A stretch of DNA of 50,042 bases from Bradyrhizobium rifense (lineage in GTDB: Bacteria; Pseudomonadota; Alphaproteobacteria; Rhizobiales; Xanthobacteraceae): NCBI RefSeq assembly GCF_008123425.1, contig NZ_VSSS01000005.1, positions 1 to 50,042 on the forward strand. The letters are read 5' to 3'. Under the pieces are notes generated by a model that had not been told where the DNA came from, did no database searches, and worked only from the letters and a program-made list of their open reading frames with translations. This document shows, piece by piece, positions 7,464 through 21,819 of this stretch. Numbering within the stretch: position 1 is the stretch's first letter; every line of letters starts with the position of its first letter. A program made the translations under genes and the position numbers.

Positions 7464-7560
7464 CTTGGGGTCCCCCAGCCAGTCGTTCCAGCGGCGCGGA
7501 CTATTCGGCAGATGCTTTGCGCTGTGAATCCTCGATCGGCCGCGGCGGCGGCGTTACCCC

Positions 7561-7577
7561 TGAGTCAAATTGACTCA
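7561..7577. promoter_or_regulatory. 17-bp palindrome, candidate operator
   Basis: TGAGTCAAATTGACTCA is a perfect inverted repeat of 8-bp arms around one central base. It is AT-richer than its surroundings and about 100 bp upstream of the leftward 34-aa/75-aa pair. It is a plausible repressor-binding site for the island; no regulator gene is visible in the island. Confidence 0.45.
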
Positions 7578-7591
7578 CGCCGTGGGGGGCT

Positions 7592-7612
7592 GGACCCAAG
7601 CTCGGACCCAAA
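7592..7612. repeat. GGACCCAA boxes near attR
   Basis: GGACCCAAG at 7592-7600 and GGACCCAAA at 7604-7612 match the triple boxes beside attL. They lie about 115-135 bp inside the right end. They are interpreted as possible recombinase arm sites. Confidence 0.45.
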
Positions 7613-7695
7613 GGCGAAAGTACAGGACCAAACCAGACGGACAGGATGGATCAGGAGGCGGGCAGGGCCGTTTGATTTCTTTACGCAAAAGAACG

Positions 7696-7724
7696 GGGCG
7701 GCATCTGATGGTACGATGCCGCCC
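7696..7724 (-). terminator. Hairpin at the right edge of the island
   Basis: GGGCGGCATC/GATGCCGCCC is a perfect 10-bp stem immediately before attR. Read leftward it is followed by CGTTCTTTTG, a modest T-tract, so it could shield the island genes from leftward transcription. It could also be part of the recombination region. Confidence 0.5.
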
Positions 7725-7727
7725 GTA

Positions 7728-7778
7728 CTCCAAAACCGGGGGTCGCAGGTTCGAGCCCTGCCACTCCTGCCAGCTAAT
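7728..7778 (+). repeat. attR: detached tRNA-Trp 3' fragment
   Basis: This is an exact 51-bp copy of 4753-4803. It begins in the anticodon loop and lacks the 5' half, so it cannot make a tRNA. Translated short frames across it (a SNLRPP-like string on the minus strand) are artefacts of tRNA sequence. Confidence 0.9.
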
Positions 7779-7913
7779 CCCGACGACCAGGATCGACAGG
7801 CAGGACGGCGGCGGGCCGAAAAGCTCGGACCGTGGATCATGCGGGGCCCATAAGCCCTTGATCCGCATCGCCTCCGTCAGCAGGGCTCGCGCGTATTCCG
7901 CCCCGCCCACACC

Positions 7914-7942
7914 TTGACCTTTGGCCCCATCCGCAGTAGATA
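7914..7942 (+). promoter_or_regulatory. Sigma-70-type promoter for secE-nusG
   Basis: TTGACC (7914-7919), a 17-bp spacer and TAGATA (7937-7942) form a good housekeeping promoter about 150 bp before secE. It lies outside the island, so translocon and transcription-factor genes do not depend on read-through from tRNA-Trp across the insertion. The rest of 7779-8100 (322 bp) holds nothing else recognisable. Confidence 0.6.
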
Positions 7943-8100
7943 CCCGGCACTCGCAGCCGGCCCGTTAAACGCGGATTTCCGGCGCGGCTTTGAAATCCCC
8001 CGAACAATCGAGCCCGGTTTTCCGGCTCATCCTTCGAGACAGAGGGCTGGGCCACAGGCGGCTGTTCGGATCCCTGAAATTCTTAATGGCGTCTCAAACG

Positions 8101-8292
8101 ATGGCAGTCAGCCCGTTCAAGTTCTTGCAGGAAGTGCGCTCGGAGACCGCCAAGGTCACCTGGCCCACCCGTCGTGAGACCACGATCACCACCATCATGG
8201 TGTTCGTGATGGTCGCCGTGGCTTCGATCTTCTTCTTCGCCGCCGACCAGATCATCCGCTACCTCATCACCTTCCTTTTGGGCATTCACTGA
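8101..8292 (+). CDS. secE: Preprotein translocase subunit SecE
   Basis: A 63-aa inner-membrane subunit of the SecYEG channel, the short single-span form usual outside enterobacteria. The conserved amphipathic segment KFLQEVRSETAKVTWPTR precedes one membrane helix (about residues 28-58). An ATG at 8086 would add five residues; the start at 8101 (MAVSPFKFL) is preferred from family experience, though neither has a clear RBS. The stop overlaps nusG by one base (TGATG), so the two are co-translated. Confidence 0.93.
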   Translation: MAVSPFKFLQEVRSETAKVTWPTRRETTITTIMVFVMVAVASIFFFAADQIIRYLITFLLGIH

Positions 8293-8849
8293 TGGCAACA
8301 GCCGCCGCAACCCAATCGTCCGACAAGCGCTGGTACATCGTCCACGCCTATTCCAACTTCGAGAAGAAGGTCGCCGAATCGATCCGCGAGCAGGCCAAGC
8401 AGCGCGGGCTCGAGGAGCTGTTCGAGCTGGTGCTGGTTCCGACCGAAAAGGTCACGGAAGTGCGCCGCGGCCGCAAGATCGACGCCGAGCGCAAGTTCTT
8501 CCCGGGCTACGTGCTGGTGAAGATGAAGCTGACCGACGAGGCGTTTCATCTGATCAAGAACACGCCGAAGGTGACGGGCTTCCTCGGCGCCGAGAACAAG
8601 CCGATGCCGATCTCGGAGAACGAGGCGATGCGCATCCTGCACCAGGTGCAGGAAGGCGTGGAACGGCCGAAGGCGTCGGTGTCGTTCGAGATTGGCGAGA
8701 ACGTGCGCGTGGCCGATGGCCCGTTCGCCTCGTTCTCGGGTGTGGTCGAGGAAATCGACGAGGCGCGCTCGCGCGTGAAGGTCGCGGTGTCGATCTTCGG
8801 CCGCGCCACGCCGGTGGAACTGGAATTCGGTCAGGTCGAGAAGGTCTGA
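8292..8849 (+). CDS. nusG: Transcription termination/antitermination protein NusG
   Basis: A 185-aa NusG. The N-terminal NGN domain begins with RWYIVHAYSNFEKKVAESI and contains FFPGYVLVKM. A KOW domain follows from about residue 130, with VRVADGPFASFSG. NusG binds the RNA polymerase clamp, suppresses pausing, and links transcription to Rho and to S10 on the leading ribosome. It is coupled to secE by a one-base overlap and followed by the L11/L1 operon. Confidence 0.98.
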   Translation: MATAAATQSSDKRWYIVHAYSNFEKKVAESIREQAKQRGLEELFELVLVPTEKVTEVRRGRKIDAERKFFPGYVLVKMKLTDEAFHLIKNTPKVTGFLGAENKPMPISENEAMRILHQVQEGVERPKASVSFEIGENVRVADGPFASFSGVVEEIDEARSRVKVAVSIFGRATPVELEFGQVEKV

Positions 8850-8983
8850 TCGGGTCACGCGGGAGGCCGTCAAGGCCTCGCGCAAAGAGAGGCCGTGGGA
8901 GGGAGAGGGCGGTTGCCAGCCGCATCCGACCCAGACCACGAACCTGAAACCGCCGGCTTAGGCCGGCACAACAGGAGTGATAC
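8850..8983 (+). promoter_or_regulatory. rplK-rplA leader with hairpin
   Basis: The 134-bp nusG-rplK gap opens with a stem GAGGCC/GGCCTC (8863-8868 and 8874-8879), extendable by CGCG/GCG. Purine-rich sequence and a second GC-rich stem (CCGGC/GCCGG near 8952-8966) follow before the RBS AGGAG. In many bacteria L1 represses translation by binding the rplK leader; this is the right place for that, but the L1-site structure was not proven here. Confidence 0.4.
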
Positions 8984-9412
8984 ATGGCAAAGAAAGTGAC
9001 CGGATACCTGAAGCTTCAGGTCCCGGCCGGTGCGGCGAATCCCTCGCCCCCGATCGGTCCCGCGCTTGGTCAGCGCGGTCTCAACATCATGGAGTTCTGC
9101 AAGGCGTTCAACGCCCAGACCCAGAAGGAAGAGAAGAACACCCCGATCCCGGTGATCATCACCATCTATGCGGACCGTTCCTTCACCTTCGAGATGAAGA
9201 CGCCGCCGATGTCCTTCTTCCTCAAGCAGGCTGCCAAGATCCAGTCCGGCTCGAAGGCGCCGGGCCGTGACAAGGCCGGCAAGGTGACGAAAGCGCAGGT
9301 GCGCGAGATCGCCGAGAAGAAGATGAAGGATCTCAATTGCGACACCATCGAATCGGCCATGAAGATGGTCGAGGGCTCTGCCCGTTCGATGGGTCTGGAA
9401 GTGGCGGGGTAA
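8984..9412 (+). CDS. rplK: 50S ribosomal protein L11
   Basis: A 142-aa L11 of standard length. It forms the base of the GTPase-associated stalk with 23S rRNA and is needed for RelA-type sensing. The N-terminal [21 protein letters not shown] segment and the C-terminal rRNA-binding region ([19 protein letters not shown]) are typical. The RBS AGGAG lies 8 nt before the ATG. rplA starts 6 bp after the stop, so the two make the expected L11-L1 operon. Confidence 0.98.
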   Translation: MAKKVTGYLKLQVPAGAANPSPPIGPALGQRGLNIMEFCKAFNAQTQKEEKNTPIPVIITIYADRSFTFEMKTPPMSFFLKQAAKIQSGSKAPGRDKAGKVTKAQVREIAEKKMKDLNCDTIESAMKMVEGSARSMGLEVAG

Positions 9413-9418
9413 GGGCTC

Positions 9419-10111
9419 ATGGCAATCGGAAAGCGTTTGAACAAAGCCCGCGAAGGTGTTGACCGCGAAAAGCTTTATCCGCTCGCGGACGCCATCAAGA
9501 TGGTCAAGGAACGCGCGAAAGCGAAGTTCGACGAGACCATCGAGGTTGCGATCAATCTCGGCGTCGATCCGCGTCACGCCGACCAGATGGTCCGCGGCGT
9601 CGTGACCCTGCCGAACGGCACCGGCCGTACGCTCCGCGTCGGCGTGTTCGCCCGTGGCGCCAAGGCTGACGAAGCCAAGGCCGCAGGTGCCGACGTCGTC
9701 GGCGCTGAAGACCTGGTCGAGAAGGTGCAGAACGGTTCGATCGATTTCGACCGCTGCATCGCCACCCCCGACATGATGCCGCTGGTCGGCCGTCTCGGTA
9801 AGGTGCTCGGCCCGCGCGGCCTGATGCCGAACCCGAAGATCGGCACCGTGACCATGGACGTCACCGGTGCGGTGAAGGGCGCCAAGGGTGGCTCGGTCGA
9901 GTTCCGCGTCGAGAAGGCCGGCATCCTGCAGGCCGGCGTCGGCAAGGCCTCGTTCTCCGAGGAGAAGCTGGTCGAGAACATCAAGGCTCTCGCCGACGCT
10001 GTCTCGAAGGCGAAGCCGGCTGGCTCCAAGGGCACCTACATCCAGCGCGTTGCAGTGTCCTCGACGATGGGCCCGGGCGTGAAGGTCGAGCCGGGCACGA
10101 TCCTCGGCTAA
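9419..10111 (+). CDS. rplA: 50S ribosomal protein L1
   Basis: A 230-aa L1, full length. It shapes the mobile stalk at the E site and usually acts as translational repressor of its own operon. Recognisable segments are [33 protein letters not shown] (the conserved rRNA-binding loop) and the C-terminal [12 protein letters not shown] strong terminator follows, so the unit likely ends here. Confidence 0.98.
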   Translation: MAIGKRLNKAREGVDREKLYPLADAIKMVKERAKAKFDETIEVAINLGVDPRHADQMVRGVVTLPNGTGRTLRVGVFARGAKADEAKAAGADVVGAEDLVEKVQNGSIDFDRCIATPDMMPLVGRLGKVLGPRGLMPNPKIGTVTMDVTGAVKGAKGGSVEFRVEKAGILQAGVGKASFSEEKLVENIKALADAVSKAKPAGSKGTYIQRVAVSSTMGPGVKVEPGTILG

Positions 10112-10150
10112 GGCCTGCCTCGGCTGAGGTTTGGAAATTGCATGAGGTGA

Positions 10151-10184
10151 GGGGCGGAATCGGGCGACCGATTCCGCCCCTTTT
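10151..10184 (+). terminator. Strong intrinsic terminator after rplA
   Basis: A perfect 13-bp stem GGGGCGGAATCGG/CCGATTCCGCCCC with loop GCGA, followed by TTTT, begins 39 bp after the rplA stop. It separates the L11-L1 operon from the dehydrogenase gene. Confidence 0.85.
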
Positions 10185-10217
10185 CATTTTTGACGGCATT
10201 CACCGGAAACAAGAACA

Positions 10218-11171
10218 ATGGCTGACAAGGTCCTGATCTACTCGCGCTTTCCCAAGACGATGATGGCGCGCTTCGCCGAGCGGTTCGAACTGCTCGACAC
10301 CGGTGGCAAGCCTGCGCGGGAGGTGTTTTCGGCCGATGAAGTCGGTGGCATCCGCGCGATGTTGACGGCCGGTGGCTCGCCGCTCGGCGCCGAGGCGATG
10401 GACCTGTTTCCAAAACTCGGCGCCATCGTCTGCTACGGCACCGGCTATGACGGCGTCGACCTGAAGGCGGCTGCCGCTCGCAACATCGCGGTCGGCCACA
10501 GCCCGGGGGCCAATGCCGCCTCGGTCGCCGATATCGCGATGACCCTGATGCTGGCGACGACGCGGCGGATCCTGGTTGCCGACCAATATGTCCGCAGCGG
10601 CGATTGGGCGGGCTCGAAGCAGTCGCCGATGATGCGCCCCCAGGCCGGCATGCCCGGCCGCCGTATCGGCGTCTACGGCATGGGCGAAATCGGCCGCAAG
10701 ATCGCCGCGCGCTGCGCCGCTTTCGAGAGCGAGGTCGGCTATTTCAGCCGCAGCAAATACGATCTGCCCTATCAATATTTCCCGACGCTGGAGGCGCTGG
10801 CCGACTGGTGCAGCGTGCTGATGATCGCGGTCCGGGCCGGGGCCGAGACCCAGCATGTGGTCAACGCCGGCATCCTCAAGCGCCTCGGCGCGGACGGCTA
10901 CGTCGTCAACATCTCCCGCGGCTCGGTCATCGACGAGAAGGCCCTGGTCGCGGCGCTTTCCGACAAGACCATCGCCGGCGCCGGCCTCGACGTCTTCGAG
11001 AAGGAACCGCACGCTCCCGACGCCCTGACCGCGCTCCCCAACGTGGTGTTCGCCCCGCATATCGGCGGCCACACCCTCGAATCGCACGTCGCCATGCAGA
11101 ACTGCGTGCTGGCGAACCTGGGCGCGTTCTTCGCCGGCCAGGGGCTGCCATACGCGGTCAAAACGGCCTGA
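10218..11171 (+). CDS. D-2-hydroxyacid dehydrogenase (NAD(P)-dependent)
   Basis: A 317-aa cytosolic oxidoreductase of the D-isomer 2-hydroxyacid dehydrogenase family (glyoxylate/hydroxypyruvate-reductase-like). The dinucleotide motif GVYGMGEIG is at residues 151-159. Arg234 (in NISRGS), a Glu in DVFEKEP (258-264) and His281 (APHIGGH) form the expected catalytic set. The exact 2-keto/2-hydroxy acid is not deducible. It starts 34 bp after the rplA terminator and lies between rplKA and rplJL, which are contiguous in most bacteria, so it is an insertion into a conserved order with its own expression. Confidence 0.92.
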   Translation: MADKVLIYSRFPKTMMARFAERFELLDTGGKPAREVFSADEVGGIRAMLTAGGSPLGAEAMDLFPKLGAIVCYGTGYDGVDLKAAAARNIAVGHSPGANAASVADIAMTLMLATTRRILVADQYVRSGDWAGSKQSPMMRPQAGMPGRRIGVYGMGEIGRKIAARCAAFESEVGYFSRSKYDLPYQYFPTLEALADWCSVLMIAVRAGAETQHVVNAGILKRLGADGYVVNISRGSVIDEKALVAALSDKTIAGAGLDVFEKEPHAPDALTALPNVVFAPHIGGHTLESHVAMQNCVLANLGAFFAGQGLPYAVKTA

Positions 11172-11237
11172 ATCGGGCCTTGTCGGCCCGGATCAAGCCC
11201 GGCCGGCAACGGATTGGAACTGGTGTGAATTTTGCTC

Positions 11238-11266
11238 TTGGCAAGCCGGCAGAGAGCGGTTAAAGA
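11238..11266 (+). promoter_or_regulatory. Candidate promoter for rplJ-rplL
   Basis: TTGGCA (11238-11243), a 17-bp spacer and TAAAGA (11261-11266) fit a sigma-70-type promoter. The -10 overlaps a perfect hairpin AGCGGTT/AACCGCT (11255-11261 and 11266-11272). Transcription from here would give a leader of about 480 nt before rplJ. Confidence 0.45.
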
Positions 11267-11274
11267 ACCGCTTC

Positions 11275-11752
11275 CGGACGTGTCGGCTTTGGCTGACGCG
11301 TTCGTGCACGCATTCCGAAAACCCGACACGGTAGGAGATCATTCCTTTTTAGGACGTCCGTAAGGATTTGCCCGAAAAGGAAGGAAAATCCATCGGTTGG
11401 TGGGATGCGGGCAGAGGTCAGGCGGTTCGCCGGCTGGCCTCGTCCTGTCCAAGACTGCAGGCGCCTGCGGGAAATTTCGATTTCTCAACGGCTTAATCGC
11501 ATGGCCTGCATAGACGGGTGAAGACCGGATTTCACTTCGCGTCCCACCTTAAGGTGGTCGCGGAAGGAGTTTGGTTCGGACCTCGACACGCCGTGGGCTC
11601 CAACGAGCTCCCGGAGGGCAGGCTTTGAATTGTCGTCTCGCCCGGCGCGTGTCCGATGGGTTTTGACCCTGAGGTTCAGGTTTTGGGTGGGACGATGGGT
11701 GCAACCCGGCGGTCCCGCTTTTGCGATGACCGCCAACCGGAAAGAGCTTGCT
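11275..11752 (+). promoter_or_regulatory. Long untranslated leader of rplJ (L10 leader region)
   Basis: This roughly 480-bp stretch has no credible gene. It carries a perfect 14-bp palindrome CCACCTTAAGGTGG (11544-11557) and further GC-rich stems. In many bacteria the L10-L7/12 complex binds a structured leader upstream of rplJ and represses translation. The place and length fit such a leader, but the L10-binding fold was not demonstrated. Confidence 0.5.
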
Positions 11753-12271
11753 GTGGAACGAGCGGCAAAAAAGGAAGCGGTCGAACAGCTCAATGGGGTC
11801 TTCAAGACCACGAGCGTCGCGGTCGTTGCCCAATATTCCGGCCTGACCGTTGCCCAGATGCAGAAGCTGCGGACGCAGATGAAGCAGGCTGGTGCCTCGG
11901 TGAAGGTCTCGAAGAACCGTCTCGCCAAAATTGCTCTTGAAGGCACTGACGTCGTTGCCATCGGCCCCATGCTGAAGGGACCGACCGTGATCGCCACTTC
12001 GAACGATCCGGTAGCGGCGCCAAAGGTCGCCATCGAATTCGCCAAGACGAACGAAAAGTTCGTCATTATCGGCGGCTCGATGGGGAAGACCGTCCTGAAT
12101 GTCGACGGCGTGAAGGCGCTTGCCTCGCTGCCGTCGCTTGACGAACTGCGCGCAAAGATCGTCGGCCTGCTTGTGGCCCCGGCGACCAAGATCGCTCAGC
12201 TCGCCAATGCGCCCGCGGGCAAGCTCGCGCGCGTCATCCAGGCTCATGCCTCAAAGGGCGAAGCGGCCTGA
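11753..12271 (+). CDS. rplJ: 50S ribosomal protein L10
   Basis: A 172-aa L10, the anchor of the L7/L12 stalk. The start is GTG at 11753 ([14 protein letters not shown]), preceded by GGAAAGAG; longer in-frame starts exist but run into the leader. Conserved parts are [27 protein letters not shown] and a C-terminal helix that holds L7/L12 dimers ([16 protein letters not shown]). rplL follows after 54 bp. L10 commonly autoregulates through its leader. Confidence 0.96.
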   Translation: MERAAKKEAVEQLNGVFKTTSVAVVAQYSGLTVAQMQKLRTQMKQAGASVKVSKNRLAKIALEGTDVVAIGPMLKGPTVIATSNDPVAAPKVAIEFAKTNEKFVIIGGSMGKTVLNVDGVKALASLPSLDELRAKIVGLLVAPATKIAQLANAPAGKLARVIQAHASKGEAA

Positions 12272-12325
12272 CGCCCTTCGCAAAACTCAAACCCGAACCA
12301 GACTTACATTCAAGGAAACTGAACA

Positions 12326-12703
12326 ATGGCTGACTTGCAGAAGATCGTTGACGACCTATCGAGCCTCACCGTGCTCGAAGCTGCCGAACTCGCGAAGCTC
12401 CTCGAAGAGAAGTGGGGCGTTTCGGCTGCCGCGGCTGTTGCCGTGGCCGGCCCGGCTGGTGGTGGCGCTGCCGCCGCTCCGGCGGAAGAGAAGACCGAGT
12501 TCACGGTCGTTCTGGCCGCCGCCGGCGACAAGAAGATCGAGGTCATCAAGGAAGTCCGCGCCATCACCGGCCTCGGCCTGAAGGAAGCAAAGGACCTCGT
12601 CGAGGGCGCGCCGAAGCCTGTCAAGGAAGGCGTGAACAAGGACGAAGCCGAGAAGATCAAGGCCCAGCTCGAGAAGGCTGGCGCGAAGGTCGAGCTCAAG
12701 TAA
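12326..12703 (+). CDS. rplL: 50S ribosomal protein L7/L12
   Basis: A 125-aa stalk protein. The N-terminal dimerisation helix ([22 protein letters not shown]) is followed by an Ala/Gly/Pro hinge (about 38-55) and the C-terminal domain with [21 protein letters not shown], which recruits translation GTPases. It is present in several copies per ribosome. An RBS is present (AAGGAAA). It lies downstream of rplJ and upstream of a 473-bp hairpin-rich gap before rpoB. Confidence 0.98.
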   Translation: MADLQKIVDDLSSLTVLEAAELAKLLEEKWGVSAAAAVAVAGPAGGGAAAAPAEEKTEFTVVLAAAGDKKIEVIKEVRAITGLGLKEAKDLVEGAPKPVKEGVNKDEAEKIKAQLEKAGAKVELK

Positions 12704-12720
12704 GCAACGCTTGCTGGCGG

Positions 12721-12766
12721 GGTCCCGGGCCAAGGCTCGGGACCTTGGTCGATCCCTCAAAGGGAT
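12721..12766 (+). promoter_or_regulatory. Alternative hairpins after rplL
   Basis: GGTCCCG/CGGGACC (12721-12727 with 12738-12744) and CCAAGG/CCTTGG (12730-12735 with 12743-12748) overlap, so only one can form at a time. A separate stem ATCCCT/AGGGAT follows (12752-12766). No T-tract follows. The arrangement suggests an attenuation or processing switch controlling the passage of transcripts from rplL into rpoB. Confidence 0.45.
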
Positions 12767-12825
12767 GGGCCAGATGCAAAAGGCGTGCGACGGATCGTCC
12801 CGACGCATGTCGAACACGAAAATGT

Positions 12826-12860
12826 GTGGGGATTTGAGGGGATACCCCTCGAATCTCCAC
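12826..12860 (+). promoter_or_regulatory. 16-bp hairpin between rplL and rpoB
   Basis: GTGGGGATTTGAGGGG pairs with CCCCTCGAATCTCCAC around loop ATA, an almost unbroken 16-bp stem with two G-T wobbles. In E. coli the rplL-rpoB gap has an RNase III processing site; a long double-stranded RNA at the same place suggests a similar role. The rest of the 473-bp gap (12861-13176) has a weaker stem CGGGTT/AACCCG near 13092-13113 and no gene. Confidence 0.5.
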
Positions 12861-13176
12861 TATTGTCGCCCCATATCGGGTCGACAGCACGAAAGCGCGG
12901 TGGGCAGGGATGCCGCATTTCCCTGGAAGCCGTTGGGAGAGCAAGCTATTTCGGGCTTTTGCAGTCCGCGAAGACAATCGTTGTGACGGGCGGGCGTGCC
13001 TATGCGCCCCGCGCGTCGTTTTGCGTTTTGAAGGTCTGAAGAACAGATTCAGGACATGACGGCCTGAAACTGGATTTTCGGTCCCCAAAGCGGGTTCGAA
13101 AAATTCAACCCGGGGAGCGGCGGCAGCCGAGTCCTGGACGGCGCGCCCAGAGCGGGCGACGAAATGAGAGGCCACG

Positions 13177-17301
<4,125 letters not shown>

Positions 17302-17312
17302 TACGACCTTTC

Positions 17313-17372
17313 ATGCCCGGCCTTCGCGGCCGGGCATTGGCGCCCCTCCCGATGCCTTGAGGGCAGGGCGCC
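17313..17372 (+). promoter_or_regulatory. Two hairpins between rpoB and rpoC
   Basis: ATGCCCGGCC/GGCCGGGCAT (17313-17322 and 17328-17337) makes a perfect 10-bp stem. Directly after it GGCGCCC/GGGCGCC (17339-17345 and 17366-17372) makes a second. Neither is followed by T residues, so they are unlikely to terminate. mRNA processing, stabilisation or a dispersed palindrome are the alternatives. Confidence 0.5.
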
Positions 17373-17430
17373 TCGCTTGAGTGATTTTCGAATTTGCGGC
17401 CGGAGGCGACCGGCACGCGAGGAGAAGACG

Positions 17431-21627
<4,197 letters not shown>

Positions 21628-21658
21628 TGGTTCATCCGTAGGAATACCGAGGACAATG

Positions 21659-21685
21659 AAAAGGCCGGCGAAAGCCGGCCTTTTT
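21659..21685 (+). terminator. Intrinsic terminator after rpoC
   Basis: AAAAGGCCGGC-GAAA-GCCGGCCTTTTT forms a perfect stem with a GAAA tetraloop and a T-tract, 31 bp after the rpoC stop. It closes the beta/beta-prime operon and isolates the following accessory genes. Confidence 0.93.
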
Positions 21686-21819
21686 GCTGCTTTGTTTGCC
21701 TGTTGCGATGCGGGATCAACCTTTGTTCATCTTCCCTTCAGTCAGAAAAGCGCTTCTGCTAGGGGAGCTTAGACCGGTGGTCCCGTGACGGGGGCACGGC
21801 CGGAGACCACGGAACTGAC

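Larger units (their letters stand above)
4753..7778. mobile_element. tRNA-Trp-integrated mini genomic island
   Basis: A 3.0-kb segment is bounded by identical 51-bp direct repeats: the 3' part of tRNA-Trp (4753-4803) and a detached copy (7728-7778). The first gene inside the left end is a tyrosine-recombinase remnant pointing toward the tRNA, the classic layout of an integrative element. The rest holds only small unrecognised leftward genes. The interval also carries repeated GGACCCAA boxes near both ends and a 31-bp internal direct repeat. With the integrase truncated, the element looks immobile unless helped in trans. It separates tRNA-Trp from secE. Confidence 0.85.

Noticed and set aside
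7575..7910. 111-aa frame across attR with an SNLRPP-like string
   Set aside because: It is translation of tRNA 3' sequence, a common false gene at tRNA attachment sites.
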